64,000 nucleotides of DNA from Ralstonia sp. UBA689 (GCF_002298975.1 NZ_DBMV01000033.1:1-64000), one strand, 5' to 3'. Positions 51,062-60,605 are shown, counted from the first letter of the stretch. Program-made: numbers and translations. Notes: generated by a model not told the origin, from the letters alone.

Positions 51062-51949
51062 TCAAGCCGCGCGCTTGCGCTCCACCGCGCTTTGCCGCGT
51101 AGAGAATCCGTCTCGAATACATTGCGCCAGCGCTTGTGCGGCCTGGCTCGCCCCCTGCGCGGGCAACAGCAAGCTGATCGCAAACATCGGCAACTCAGGC
51201 AGCCCGGCCTCGGGCCCGAGAATGTCCAGGTCCCCCGGCACCGTCGGCGTGAGCCATGCGGTTACGGCCAGCCCCGTGCGCACCGTGGCGGTGGTGGCCT
51301 CGATGTTGCCGCTTTCGAACACCGTGCGCCATTCAATGCCGTGCGCGCCCAGCGCCTTGAGCACGCGGGCGCGGAAGGCGCAGCTCTCATCCACCATTGA
51401 CAGCGGTAGCGGCCGCTTGGCATGCGCGCTGCCGCCGCGCGCGCCCACCCACACCAGCCGCTCCACGCACAGGCATTCGCCAGTGGCTTCGTCCGTCGGG
51501 GCTTCGACCACGGCAATGTCCTGCTCACCGCGCGCAATGCCTTCAGCCAGTTTGGGCGAGGCGCCGCACACGAGGGTCAGCTCCACCGAAGGCCATGCCT
51601 CGGTAAACGCCTTGAGGATGGGCGGGAACACGGTGCCGACCAGGTCATACGGCACGCCCAGGCGCACGGGGCCTTGCAGCGGGCGGGCTGCCATCTCGGC
51701 CCAGACTTCGTCGTTGAGCGCGAGCAGGCGCTTGGCCCGGCCGAGGAAGCGTTCGCCTGCGTGCGTGAGTTCGAGCCGCCGGCCGTCGCGCTCGAAGAGG
51801 CGGCATTCAAAGGCGTCTTCGAGCCGCTTGATCTGCTGGCTGACGGCACCTTGCGTGAGGTGTAGCGCGTTGGCCGCCACCGTCATGCTGGCGTTTTCCG
51901 CCACGGCAACGAAGGTGCGGACGAGGGTGATGTCGAGGTTCTTGGCCAT
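51062..51949 (-). CDS. LysR-family regulator (ArgP/IciA-like)
   Basis: 295 residues. The N-terminal helix-turn-helix is clear (NASMTVAANALHLTQGAVSQQ, then the wing FERDGRRLELTHAGE). The effector domain covers ~90-290. The divergent gene is a LysE-family exporter, and LysR/LysE pairs control amino-acid export. The intergenic region of about 106 bp should hold the binding site. Confidence 0.9.
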   Translation of the reverse strand: MAKNLDITLVRTFVAVAENASMTVAANALHLTQGAVSQQIKRLEDAFECRLFERDGRRLELTHAGERFLGRAKRLLALNDEVWAEMAARPLQGPVRLGVPYDLVGTVFPPILKAFTEAWPSVELTLVCGASPKLAEGIARGEQDIAVVEAPTDEATGECLCVERLVWVGARGGSAHAKRPLPLSMVDESCAFRARVLKALGAHGIEWRTVFESGNIEATTATVRTGLAVTAWLTPTVPGDLDILGPEAGLPELPMFAISLLLPAQGASQAAQALAQCIRDGFSTRQSAVERKRAA

Positions 51950-52055
51950 CGAAGCATTCTAGAAGCTAATGCGCAGGATCAAAAACCTTCGATTTGCTAA
52001 TGGTTTGGCGCGCTCTACAGTGAGCCATTCATCACCTACCCTGAAGGTGCCGCCC

Positions 52056-52664
52056 ATGCCCGCCGAAGTGTTTTCCTCCATCGCGCCGTTGGTGTTGTTT
52101 GCCGTGGTGTCTACGGTATCGCCCGGCGGGGCCACGACCCTGGCGACGGCATCGGGGTCGCAATTCGGCTTTCGGCGCTCGATTCCGTTGATGATGGGGA
52201 TTGCCGTTGGGCTGGCTTCGCTGGCGGCGGGCGCGGCAGCCGGGTTGGCCGGGTTGCTGATGGCCGCGCCGGGGCTGCTGCTGACGATGAAGGCAGCGGG
52301 TTCGGCCTACCTGCTGTGGCTCGCATGGAGGGTGGCACGCAGCGGCCCGCCCAACCTCAATGCCGCCGCGACGGTGCCGACCACGCTGCTGGGCGGCGCC
52401 TGTCTGCTGTGGTTGAACCCGAAAGGCTGGGCGATGGCGCTGGGTGCGGCGGCTTCGTTTGCAATGCTGGCGAGCGGCCCGCTGCAACTGGCGGCATTGC
52501 TGGGTGCCACCTTCGGGCTGGCCGCGCTGGTGTCGTTGTCGCTGTGGTGTGCGGCGGGCATCGTGCTGGCGCGGCTGCTGAAAACGCCGCGCCAGTGGCG
52601 GGTGCTCAATGCTGTGCTCGGTGCGCTGTTGGCGCTCTCCATCGCGCCGATGTGGACGTCCTGA
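52056..52664 (+). CDS. LysE/RhtB-family amino-acid exporter
   Basis: 202 residues with six hydrophobic segments. The N-terminal FAVVSTVSPGGATTLATASG is the LysE-family signature (SPGP-type motif, here SPGG), and the middle has NPKGWAMALGAA. It exports amino acids or related metabolites. Divergent from the LysR gene. The ATG at 52056 fits the family start; an upstream start at 51969 lies in the control region. Confidence 0.9.
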   Translation: MPAEVFSSIAPLVLFAVVSTVSPGGATTLATASGSQFGFRRSIPLMMGIAVGLASLAAGAAAGLAGLLMAAPGLLLTMKAAGSAYLLWLAWRVARSGPPNLNAAATVPTTLLGGACLLWLNPKGWAMALGAAASFAMLASGPLQLAALLGATFGLAALVSLSLWCAAGIVLARLLKTPRQWRVLNAVLGALLALSIAPMWTS

Positions 52665-52673
52665 GCGCGTCGC

Positions 52674-54098
52674 TCAACGTACCAGCAGCTTCATCATCGT
52701 CTCGAACGTCTTGCCGTACGGCGCGCGGAACAGGCCCAGCCCGTTGAGGGTGGCCTGCCGGAACACCGGTTTCATCTTCGAGAACCGCTCGAATCCGTGG
52801 ATGCCGTGGTATGCGCCCATGCCGCTGGCGCCCACGCCGCCAAACGGCAGATCGTCCTGCGCCACGTGCAGCAGCGTCTCGTTGATGCACACGCCGCCGG
52901 CAATGGTGCTGGCCATCACGCGGTCGACGGTGCTGCCGTTGCGCTCGAACAGGTACAGCGCCAGCGGGCGCGGGCGGGCGTTGATGTAGTCGATCGCTTC
53001 GCCCAGCGTGCGGTACGGCACCAGCGGCAGCAGCGGGCCGAAGATCTCTTCCTGCATCACGCGCATGTCGTCGGTGCCGCCAGTGATGAGCGCGGGCGGG
53101 AACTGGCGCGTGGCTTCATTGGGCGCGGCGTTGGTGAGCGGCAGCACCTGGGCGCCCTGCGCGCGCGCCTCGTCGGCCAGGCTGGCCATGCGCTGGAAGT
53201 GGCGCGGGCTGATGAGCGTGGTGTAGTCGCGGTTGCTCGCCATGTTTGGGTACATCTTGCCGACCAGCTTGCGTGCAGCGTCGATAAAGCGCCGTTCGGT
53301 GCCGGCAGGCAGCAGCACGTAGTCGGGCGCCACGCAGGTCTGGCCGGCGTTGAGCAGCTTGCCGACGAGCGTGCGTTCCACGGCGCGGTCGAAGTCTGCA
53401 TCGGGCCCGATGATGGTCGGCGACTTGCCGCCCAGCTCCAGCGTGACGGGTGTGAGGTTGTCGGCGGCCGCGCGCATGACGTGGTGGCCGACGTTGGTCG
53501 ATCCCGTAAACAACAGGTGGTCGAACGGCAGCCGCGAGAACGCCTCGGCGACTGCAGCATCGCCGTTGACGACGCGCACCTCGTCGGCGGCGAAATGGCG
53601 CTCGATCAGATCGGCAAACAATGCCGAGAAGCGCGGCGTGTATTCCGACAGCTTCACCATCGCGCGATTGCCTGCCGCGAGTGCCGAGACCAGCGGCCCG
53701 ACGGTCAGGTAGATCGGGTAGTTCCACGGCACGACGATGCCCGCCACGCCCAGTGGCTGCGGAATCAGCCGCGTGCTGGCGGGCCGGAACCACAGGCTCA
53801 CGCCGCGCCGCTGCACGCGCATCCAGCGCTTGCCATGCGACAACGCGTGCTTGATGCCGTCCACGCTGGGGAAGATCTCCAGCAGTTCGGTCTCCTGCCG
53901 CGAGCGGTTGCCGAAGTCTGCGCTGACGGCCTGGGCGATGGCGTCGCGGTTGTCCATGACAAGGCGCTTGAGGCGTTCCAGCCGATCGCGGCGCAAAGCC
54001 CAAGCGGGCAGCATGTCAGCCTGGTGCGCGGCGCGCATGGCCTCGAAGGTTTGCTGCATGTGCAGCAGGTGCGGGGCGGGCAAATCGGCAAGTTGCAT
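52674..54098 (-). CDS. Coniferyl-aldehyde-dehydrogenase-like enzyme
   Basis: 474 residues, class 3-like aldehyde dehydrogenase without the longer N-terminus. Active-site residues: general base Glu in VTLELGGKSPTI and nucleophile Cys in LNAGQTCVAPDYVL. NAD-binding GSTNVGHHVM and WNYPIYLTVGPL are typical of the CalB/coniferyl aldehyde group. It oxidises aldehydes to acids. It is divergent from the GMC alcohol dehydrogenase gene; the two could act in sequence, alcohol to aldehyde to acid. The start at 54098 is chosen from family length. Confidence 0.9.
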   Translation of the reverse strand: MQLADLPAPHLLHMQQTFEAMRAAHQADMLPAWALRRDRLERLKRLVMDNRDAIAQAVSADFGNRSRQETELLEIFPSVDGIKHALSHGKRWMRVQRRGVSLWFRPASTRLIPQPLGVAGIVVPWNYPIYLTVGPLVSALAAGNRAMVKLSEYTPRFSALFADLIERHFAADEVRVVNGDAAVAEAFSRLPFDHLLFTGSTNVGHHVMRAAADNLTPVTLELGGKSPTIIGPDADFDRAVERTLVGKLLNAGQTCVAPDYVLLPAGTERRFIDAARKLVGKMYPNMASNRDYTTLISPRHFQRMASLADEARAQGAQVLPLTNAAPNEATRQFPPALITGGTDDMRVMQEEIFGPLLPLVPYRTLGEAIDYINARPRPLALYLFERNGSTVDRVMASTIAGGVCINETLLHVAQDDLPFGGVGASGMGAYHGIHGFERFSKMKPVFRQATLNGLGLFRAPYGKTFETMMKLLVR

Positions 54099-54450
54099 GG
54101 CGATGTTCCTGGCAAAGGCAGACGGGCGCAATTGCAAAGCAGTATGGTCGCCCAGGCAGCCTTCCATGACCTGATACGGCAGTGCTGTGTGCGGAGCGGC
54201 GCCCGCCAGTGCGTGCCAGCAAGCGATCGCGATAAGCGAATTGCTGCTGCGCAACATATCAGTTCTCCCATTCCAGCAAAGGCCTTTGCCTACCTCCATG
54301 CAGACATTGCTGCATGACATCGAACGATGCCTCTAATGCGGGTTAGTTCGACCGTTTGAAACATCCCGAGGCGCCTAGGATGTGGGTCAAGACAGGCAGC
54401 GCGCCCGGTGGCGTCGCTCGCCCAAGACAAAAGACCCTCCGGAGACACCC
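54099..54450. promoter_or_regulatory. Divergent control region with two palindromes
   Basis: 352 bp between the aldehyde dehydrogenase and GMC genes. It holds a perfect 14-bp palindrome GCAAAGGCCTTTGC (54276-54289) and an inverted repeat ATGCAG/CTGCAT (54298-54303 with 54310-54315). No credible gene is seen. These are candidate operators for a regulator encoded elsewhere. Confidence 0.45.
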
Positions 54451-56169
54451 ATGGCCAGCGATTCCCTCACTTTTGACTACGTCATCGTCGGCGCCGGTTC
54501 GGCCGGCTGCGCGCTGGCCGCCCGCCTGACCGAAGACCCGGATGTGACGGTCGCGCTGCTGGAGGCCGGGCCGCACGATCACCATTTCTCTGTGTGGGTG
54601 CCGGCGGGGTGCGCGGCGTCGCTGCCGTTCAAGAACAAGCGCAACTACGCCTTCGAAACCGTGCCGCAGCCGGGCCTGGGCGGACGCCAGGGCTACCAGC
54701 CGCGTGGGCGCGGGCTGGGCGGCAGCTCGTCGCTCAACGCGATGATCTACATTCGCGGCACGCGCAATGATTACGACCACTGGGCATCGCTCGGCTGCGT
54801 CGGCTGGGGCTGGAACGATGTGCTGCCGTACTTCAAGCGCTCGGAAGGCAACGAGCGCTTTGCCGGCCGCGATGATGACGCGCTGCACGGCGGCACCGGC
54901 CCGCTGCACGTGAGCGACCTGCGCACCGGCAATCCGATCCCGAAACGCTTTGTCGACGCCGCCGCTGCGGCCGGTTATCGCCGCAACGACGATTTCAACG
55001 GCCCAGACCAGGAGGGCGTCGGCCTGTACCAGGTCACGCAATACAACGGCGAGCGCTGGAACGCCGCACGGGCCTACCTGCACGGCGGCAACAAGGCCGA
55101 CGCCACCTTCAACCGGGGCCGCCGCCAGTTGACGGTGCTGCCCGACACGCAGGCGCTGCGCATCGTTTTCGAGGGCAAGCGTGCGACGGGCGTAGTGGTG
55201 GAGCGCGGCGGCAGCACGCAGACGCTGCAAGCGCGACGCGAAGTGATCGTCTCCTCCGGCGCGTTCGGCTCACCGCAGTTGCTGATGGCTTCGGGCGTGG
55301 GCCCGGCAGAACACCTGCGCGCGCTCGGCATTCCCGTTGTGCAGGACTTGCCTGGCGTCGGCCAGAACCTGCAGGACCACCTCGACATCATCCTGCACAA
55401 GAAGCTCTTCAACCTGGACCTGATCGGCTATTCGCTGCGCGGCAGTGCCCACATGCTGGGCGAGATCCTGCGCTACCGCCGCGAGCGGCGCGGCATGCTG
55501 GCCACCAACTTTGCCGAGGCCGGCGGCTTCATCAAGAGCCGCCCCGATCTGGCCGAACCCGACCTGCAATTGCACTTCGTGGTCGCCATGGCCGACAACC
55601 ACAACCGCACGTTCAACTACGGGCATGGCTATTCGTGCCACGTGTGCGTGCTGCGCCCGAAGAGCCGTGGCGAGGTGCGCCTGGCTTCCGCCGACACGCG
55701 CGACGCACCGCTGATCGATCCCCGCTTCCTGTCCGACCCCGACGACATGGCCGGCATGCTGGCGGGCTTCCGCGCCGTGAAGAACATCTTTGCGCAGCGG
55801 CCGCTGTCGGAGCTGGGCGGGCGTGAGTTGTACGCGGGAGGTATCCGCGGCGACGGCTCCGACGACGAAGCCGTGCGCGCGCTGATCCGTCAGCATGCGG
55901 ACACCATTTACCACCCCGTTGGCACCTGCAAGATGGGCCGCGCGGATGACGCGATGGCCGTGGTCGATCCGGAATTGCGTGTGCGCGGCATGACGGGTTT
56001 GCGTGTGATCGACGGCTCGGTCATGCCGACGCTGATCGGCGGCAACACCAACGCGCCGATCATCATGATCGCCGAGCGCGCGGCCGACCTGATCCGCCAG
56101 GGCGGGCGGCCGACGCTGAATGTGGTGGCAGGCACCTCGGCGCAAGCGTCGCCAGCCGAGGTGCATTGA
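54451..56169 (+). CDS. GMC-family alcohol/choline dehydrogenase
   Basis: 572 residues. FAD-binding VIVGAGSAGCALAARL at the N-terminus, GMC signature 1 GRGLGGSSSLNAMIYIRG, signature 2 SGAFGSPQLLMASGVGP, and the C-terminal catalytic YHPVGTCKMG plus GGNTNAPIIMIAERAADL. The active-site His and Asn are in place. Length and motifs fit AlkJ/BetA-like dehydrogenases, which oxidise alcohols to aldehydes. GGAG precedes the ATG. Divergent from the aldehyde dehydrogenase. Confidence 0.92.
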   Translation: MASDSLTFDYVIVGAGSAGCALAARLTEDPDVTVALLEAGPHDHHFSVWVPAGCAASLPFKNKRNYAFETVPQPGLGGRQGYQPRGRGLGGSSSLNAMIYIRGTRNDYDHWASLGCVGWGWNDVLPYFKRSEGNERFAGRDDDALHGGTGPLHVSDLRTGNPIPKRFVDAAAAAGYRRNDDFNGPDQEGVGLYQVTQYNGERWNAARAYLHGGNKADATFNRGRRQLTVLPDTQALRIVFEGKRATGVVVERGGSTQTLQARREVIVSSGAFGSPQLLMASGVGPAEHLRALGIPVVQDLPGVGQNLQDHLDIILHKKLFNLDLIGYSLRGSAHMLGEILRYRRERRGMLATNFAEAGGFIKSRPDLAEPDLQLHFVVAMADNHNRTFNYGHGYSCHVCVLRPKSRGEVRLASADTRDAPLIDPRFLSDPDDMAGMLAGFRAVKNIFAQRPLSELGGRELYAGGIRGDGSDDEAVRALIRQHADTIYHPVGTCKMGRADDAMAVVDPELRVRGMTGLRVIDGSVMPTLIGGNTNAPIIMIAERAADLIRQGGRPTLNVVAGTSAQASPAEVH

Positions 56170-56236
56170 GCGAGCGGCTTAGTGCCTATTCACGATCGAC
56201 GGAAACTCACCTTGACGCCAAAACGCATGCCCAGAC

Positions 56237-56467
56237 GGTTTGGCCGTCCCCTGCCCTAGATGGCGCCTTGAATTTGTGTTGCAGGGAGGAAAAAGAGATG
56301 GGGCCTGTCTGAGGCCCTTCAGGCCGAGTTTGCCCCGTCTCCCTCCCTGCGACACAAATTCAAGGAGGGTGTCGCCATCTCGGGCGCGCCTTTCTTTGCT
56401 TACTTTCTTTGGCAAGACAAAGAAAGTGAGTCAGCCCCGGCAGGGGATGAAATAAGGGATGCACCAC
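56237..56467 (+). repeat. Hairpin repeat element, copy C
   Basis: Third long copy of the element at 8.2-8.8 kb. Outer arms 56266-56289 and 56342-56365 pair with only one G-T wobble in 24 bp. Inner arms 56295-56304 (GAGATGGGGC) and 56332-56341 pair with one wobble. The A5 bulge (56290-56294) is kept. The loop differs (GAGGCCCTTCAGGCCGAG) and can form its own small stem. The 3' flank matches copy B almost base for base. The whole gap 56170-56526 holds no gene. Confidence 0.88.
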
Positions 56468-56526
56468 CAGCATCAATGGATTGCCAAGCATTGCACCCGA
56501 CAATCCAAGCGATCGCGAGCAAGAGC

Positions 56527-57432
56527 TTAGTTCCCCGCGCTATCAGTCGGCGTATTGAACGAGTCGCGCAGTAAATAGCTCATCGGCACTTCCAGATTCA
56601 CCCCATTGGGCGGAATCGGCTGCTGAAACCACTTCTTGTAGAGCTTCGGCACCTCGCCATCGACGATCAGGCGCGTCATCGACTGGTCGATCAGCTTCTT
56701 GAACTCGGGGTCCTGCTTGCTGAGCATGATCGCGTACGACGACACGAGCTGCGTCTTGCCCGTCACCGTGAAGTCCGCGGGGTTCTTGGCGGTGGCGCGC
56801 ATGCCGGAGAGCAGGATGTCATCGCCGGCAAACGCGTTGGCGCGGCCCTCGGCCAGCATCGCAAAGGCGCCGCGCAGGTCGTTGGCGTCCACCACGTGCA
56901 TGGACAGGCCGGTTTCGTTGAGCTTGCGGGCGAGCTCGGCATTGCTCGAGCCGCGTGTGGCCACCACCGTCTTGCCGTGCAGGTCTTCCCATTGCTGGAT
57001 GCCAGAGTTGGCCTTGACCAGCATGCGGCCCTTGGTGATGTAGTGCGGAATGGTGAAGGCGACCTTCTCGCGGCGGTCCGGCGAGTTGTTGGTCGAGCCG
57101 CATTCCAGGTCGGCCTTGCCCGCGACGATCACGTCCATGCGGTTGGCGGCCGTCACCGGCACGTACTGCACCTTCAGGTCGGGGCGCTTGAGCGACGTTC
57201 GCAGCGAATCGATCAGGCGCGAGCAGATGTCGATCGTGTAGCCGACGGGGCGGCCGCCGTCGGTATACGAGAACGGGATGGAGTCTTCACGGTAGCCCAC
57301 GTGCACCGTGCCGGAATCGCGAATGCGATCGAGCGTCGGCGTGGCGGCAACGGCGTGGGAGACAGGAGCGACAGCAAAAACGGTGGGAACGGCAATCGCG
57401 GCCAGCAGCCACGCGCGCGCAGGGAACAGCAT
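56527..57432 (-). CDS. Glutamate/aspartate-type amino-acid ABC binding protein
   Basis: 301 residues with a signal peptide. SBP family 3 motifs: LDRIRDSGTVHVGYREDSIPFSY at the N-terminus, GYTIDICSRLID, and ADLECGSTNNSPDRREKVAF, the last typical of GltI-like proteins. C-terminal LYKKWFQQPIPPNGVNLEVP also fits. It should deliver acidic amino acids to an ABC permease, which is not adjacent. A decayed relative lies 262 bp upstream at 57695. Confidence 0.9.
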   Translation of the reverse strand: MLFPARAWLLAAIAVPTVFAVAPVSHAVAATPTLDRIRDSGTVHVGYREDSIPFSYTDGGRPVGYTIDICSRLIDSLRTSLKRPDLKVQYVPVTAANRMDVIVAGKADLECGSTNNSPDRREKVAFTIPHYITKGRMLVKANSGIQQWEDLHGKTVVATRGSSNAELARKLNETGLSMHVVDANDLRGAFAMLAEGRANAFAGDDILLSGMRATAKNPADFTVTGKTQLVSSYAIMLSKQDPEFKKLIDQSMTRLIVDGEVPKLYKKWFQQPIPPNGVNLEVPMSYLLRDSFNTPTDSAGN

Positions 57433-57694
57433 CGTCAAAGGTCCTAGGAGAGGGTTCGGGCTTTTAATGGCCGGTTGCCGCACCGTTGCCCGATCGACGC
57501 GGCAATCCTGTGCAATCGTTTGCCGGGCCGAGCCCGTTCGGATGCGCAGAAATGGCTGGGGCGCGCGGTCACTCCCCCCCCCGGGGAATGCCAAACGTGA
57601 AGCAATGTGAACGCGCCGCCACGGGCGCGCATTATGCGCTGATTACGGGTATACCCTCAAGCACCTCAAAGACCCGTCTGAAAGCGGGGCGGAA

Positions 57695-57966
57695 TCAGTC
57701 CGCCACCTTGTCGGTCGGGAACTTGAACGAGTCGCGCAGCAGGAAGCTCATCGGAATGCCGAGCTTGACGCTGTTGGGCGGAATCGGCTGCTGGAACCAC
57801 GTCTTGTAGAGGCGCTCGGCCTCGCCGTCGAGGATCGTGCGGGGCATCGCCAGGTTGCTGCCGACCACCGTGTAGTCCGCCGGGTTGGGCGACGTGGCCC
57901 GGAAGCCGCCTGGAATGCGCACAACGCCAGGCCGGCCGCGAGCATTGCGCTGGTCGGATACGGCAC
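57695..57966 (-). pseudogene. Deleted copy of a GltI-like binding protein
   Basis: The C-terminal part (RATSPNPADYTVVG, then LYKTWFQQPIPPNSVKLGIP and LLRDSFKFPTDKVAD) aligns with the intact gene at 56527. About 30 residues are missing between TVVG and the LYKTW block. In another frame just upstream is a signal peptide (MPYPTSAMLAAGLALCAF). So the gene kept its two ends, lost its middle, and is frameshifted. Confidence 0.8.
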
Positions 57967-58076
57967 GGGGGGGATGTCTCCTGTCTGCTTGTTCTTGTTG
58001 TGCCGGACGTGGGCGCGCGGCCCACCTACCTAGGGTCTTTCATCCTGCTTTCACCTGGTGTCGCCCCCGACATTCT

Positions 58077-59738
58077 TCACACAGGCCAGGCGCGTTGCAG
58101 CACCGCGCCCAGTTCTTGCGCGTGACCGTCGAGCGTGCCGAACACGCGGCCGTGCTGATGGTGAAAGCGGCTGGCGATGAAGCGCTCGGCGTCGTCGGGG
58201 TGCGCGTGGGCGAGCATCAGCGCGGCCTGCGCCGTGAGCGCCAGCCCCTGGGCGATGCGGCGCGCCGAGGTTTCCTGTATGTCGCCTGGCTGGTGCAGCA
58301 TCGCTTGCAATGCCGCCAGTTCGGCACGGACGGCGCGGTGGCCCTGCGCGCGCTTGCCGATGTCGTGCACCAGGCGCTGCGCGTCGTCCGGCGTGCGGGC
58401 GATGGCGCGCAGCACGTCCAGGCACATCACGTTGCCCGAGCCTTCCCAGATGGAGTTGACCGGCGCCTCGCGGTACAGGCGTGCCATCGGACTTTCTTCC
58501 ACATAACCGTTGCCGCCCCAGACTTCCATGGCTTCGCCCGTGGCCTCGATGGTGCGCTTGCAGACCCAGAACTTGGCGGCCGGTGTGACGATGCGTTTCC
58601 AGGCGGCGGCCAGCGGGTCCGCCTCCGCACGCTCAAAGGCGTTGCCCAGTTCCATCATCAGCAAGGTCGCCGCCTGCGATTCGAGCGCGAGATCGGCCAG
58701 CACATTGCGCATCAGCGGTTGGTCGACCAGCAGGCGGCCGAACGCCATGCGATGCCGCGCGTGGTGCAGCGCCTGCATCAGCGCGTGACGCAGGATGGCC
58801 GCGCTGCCGATCACGCAGTCCAGCCGCGTGTGCGTGGCCATCTCGATGATGGTCGGGATGCCACGCCCCTCCTCGCCGATGAGGATGCCCTCCGCACCGC
58901 GGAACTCCACTTCGCTGCTGGCGTTGGAGCGGTTGCCGAGCTTGTCCTTCAGGCGCTGGATCTGGATCGGGTTCTTGCTGCCGTCGTCTCGGAAGCGCGG
59001 CACGAAGAAGCACGATAGCGGCCCGTCTTCCGCCCCCATGCGTGCGACTACCAGATGCGCATCGCACATCGGCGCAGAGAGAAACCACTTGTGCCCGGTA
59101 ATCGCATACGTGGCGCCGCGCCCCTCGCCGCGCAGGGGAATGGCTACGGTGGTGTTGCTGCGCACGTCGGAGCCGCCCTGCTTCTCGGTCATGCCCATGC
59201 CGATGAGGATGGTGGCCTTCTGCCGCCACGGCAGGTCGCGCGCGTCGTGCTCGCGGGCGTAGAGGCGGGGCCCAAGGTCGGCAAACAGCGCGGGCTCCTT
59301 CTGCAGCACGGGGATGCTGGCGAAGGTCATCGTCGCCGGGCACAGCGAGCCGGATTCGATCTGCGCCTGCATGAAGTAGCCGGCGGTGCGCGCGGCCCAG
59401 GCGCCGGGGCGTGGGTCGGCAAACGGCAGCGCCTGCAGGCACTGGCTGCGCATCAGGCCGAGCAGCGCATGCCACGCCGGGTCGAAGCGGATGGCGTCGA
59501 TGCGCTCGCCGGTGCGGCTGTGGGTGTGCAACTCGGGGTGGTACTGGTTGGCCTCGGCAGCCCACCGCAGGGTCTCGGGAGCGCCGAGCTGGTCACCGAA
59601 GGCGCGCAGCGTGTCGGCATGCCAGCCGCCGCCCAGCCGTTCGAGCGCGCCTTGCAGCGTCGTGTCGGACGTGAGTGGGTTGAAACCGGTCAGGTCCGCG
59701 ACTTGGTTGAAGACGCGGTGGGTGGCGTCGGTGGGCAT
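58077..59738 (-). CDS. Acyl-CoA dehydrogenase, AidB-like
   Basis: 553 residues, longer than ordinary acyl-CoA dehydrogenases (~380) and close to AidB (541). FAD-binding and active-site segments: GMGMTEKQGGSDVRSNTT, HKWFLSAPMCDAHLV, RLKDKLGNRSNASSEVEF and EVWGGNGYVEESPMARLYRE, NSIWEGSGNVM. AidB protects DNA from alkylation in E. coli; members also act as isovaleryl-CoA-like dehydrogenases. Monocistronic. GGAGG before the ATG. Confidence 0.88.
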   Translation of the reverse strand: MPTDATHRVFNQVADLTGFNPLTSDTTLQGALERLGGGWHADTLRAFGDQLGAPETLRWAAEANQYHPELHTHSRTGERIDAIRFDPAWHALLGLMRSQCLQALPFADPRPGAWAARTAGYFMQAQIESGSLCPATMTFASIPVLQKEPALFADLGPRLYAREHDARDLPWRQKATILIGMGMTEKQGGSDVRSNTTVAIPLRGEGRGATYAITGHKWFLSAPMCDAHLVVARMGAEDGPLSCFFVPRFRDDGSKNPIQIQRLKDKLGNRSNASSEVEFRGAEGILIGEEGRGIPTIIEMATHTRLDCVIGSAAILRHALMQALHHARHRMAFGRLLVDQPLMRNVLADLALESQAATLLMMELGNAFERAEADPLAAAWKRIVTPAAKFWVCKRTIEATGEAMEVWGGNGYVEESPMARLYREAPVNSIWEGSGNVMCLDVLRAIARTPDDAQRLVHDIGKRAQGHRAVRAELAALQAMLHQPGDIQETSARRIAQGLALTAQAALMLAHAHPDDAERFIASRFHHQHGRVFGTLDGHAQELGAVLQRAWPV

Positions 59739-59879
59739 GGCGGGCCTCCTGAAATGTCACCTTTGGCTGTGAACCCATGGTAGACCCGTGGCGGCTCGGG
59801 TGAGTGGAAGGGGGCGGGGTGGCTGGATGGGCAATCGCTCGCCATTGCGCGTCGCCTATCCTCGTGGTGGAAATCCAAA

Positions 59880-60215
59880 TGCGAAGAGGCGGGTTTCTTT
59901 AGCGCGTGGCTTCACAATGTCTTCTTAATTCGGAAATGCCGAAATGGTCGTTTGCCGATATTTGGATGATGAATGGTCTCCGTGTCTCAACGCCCAGTTA
60001 TGCCGTCTCGATATACACTATTTTAACGAGATGGCGCCGCAATATTAAGGTGGAAAAAGGCCTAAAAATCCTTGTCTGGCAAAGGTTTTGCCGGTAGTCA
60101 GTGTTGACGGATGGGGAGGCTTTTTTTTAGCGTCACGTCCGGATCAATGTGCCAGTCAAAATAAATAAGAAAGGCTGCGCCGGTCTGATGGGGGATTTCC
60201 ACGGGATAGCACGCA
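59880..60215. other. AT-richer stretch without a credible gene
   Basis: Composition drops in GC compared with both sides (for example AATATTAAGGTGGAAAAAGG). A run GGGGAGGCTTTTTTTT near 60114-60129 may be a terminator. Small frames here show no domain. It is probably foreign or decayed DNA leading into the autotransporter scar. Confidence 0.4.
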
Positions 60216-60297
60216 GCCTTGCACCGTTTGTCGACGTGCAATGGATTGCCGGTATGCAAATCCCACGCGCTATTCCCTCGTGACGGGGGAGTGCCTG

Positions 60298-60494
60298 ACA
60301 GCAGTCAGGCCCTGAACTTCGCACAAACGCTCGAGAGAAAGAGCTCGCAAGACAGCGGGCGTGATCGAGTGCAGATCGGGCTGGGGACGAAGTTCCGTAC
60401 GGGGCCGCTCACGTTCGGCTTCGACTACAACGTGATGGCGGGGATGGGTGGGCTGCAGCAGGGGGTGAGGCTGACGTTTAGTGCGCCGTTCTGA
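60298..60494 (+). pseudogene. Autotransporter beta-barrel C-terminal remnant
   Basis: The frame ending at 60494 reads RVQIGLGTKFRTGPLTFGFDYN, then GGLQQGVRLTFSAPF. Alternating amphipathic strands ending in Phe match the last strands of an autotransporter outer-membrane domain. No passenger or start is present. A terminator follows directly. Confidence 0.65.
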
Positions 60495-60519
60495 GGCGGC
60501 GCGCGCTCATTGGCAAAGG

Positions 60520-60548
60520 GCCAGCTCTCGGGCTGGCTTTTTGTTTTT
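60520..60548 (+). terminator. Intrinsic terminator after the autotransporter scar
   Basis: GCCAGC (60520-60525), loop TCTCGG, GCTGGC (60532-60537), then TTTTTGTTTTT. Confidence 0.8.
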
Positions 60549-60563
60549 CTGGGCTTGGTGGTG

Positions 60564-60605
60564 CATCCCTTGTTTCATCCCCGGCAGGGGATGAAACAAG
60601 GGATG
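60564..60605. repeat. Terminal fragment of the hairpin repeat, fused head to head
   Basis: A perfect 19-bp inverted repeat: CATCCCTTGTTTCATCCCC (60564-60582), GGCA, and its complement (60587-60605). Each arm equals the terminal segment of copies B and C (CCCCGGCAGGGGATGAAAC, then AGGGATG). It sits between the terminator and the convergent nitronate monooxygenase stop. Confidence 0.85.

Noticed and set aside
59906..60097. A 63-codon frame in the AT-rich stretch
   Set aside because: No ribosome binding site, no domain, and it lies in decayed DNA.
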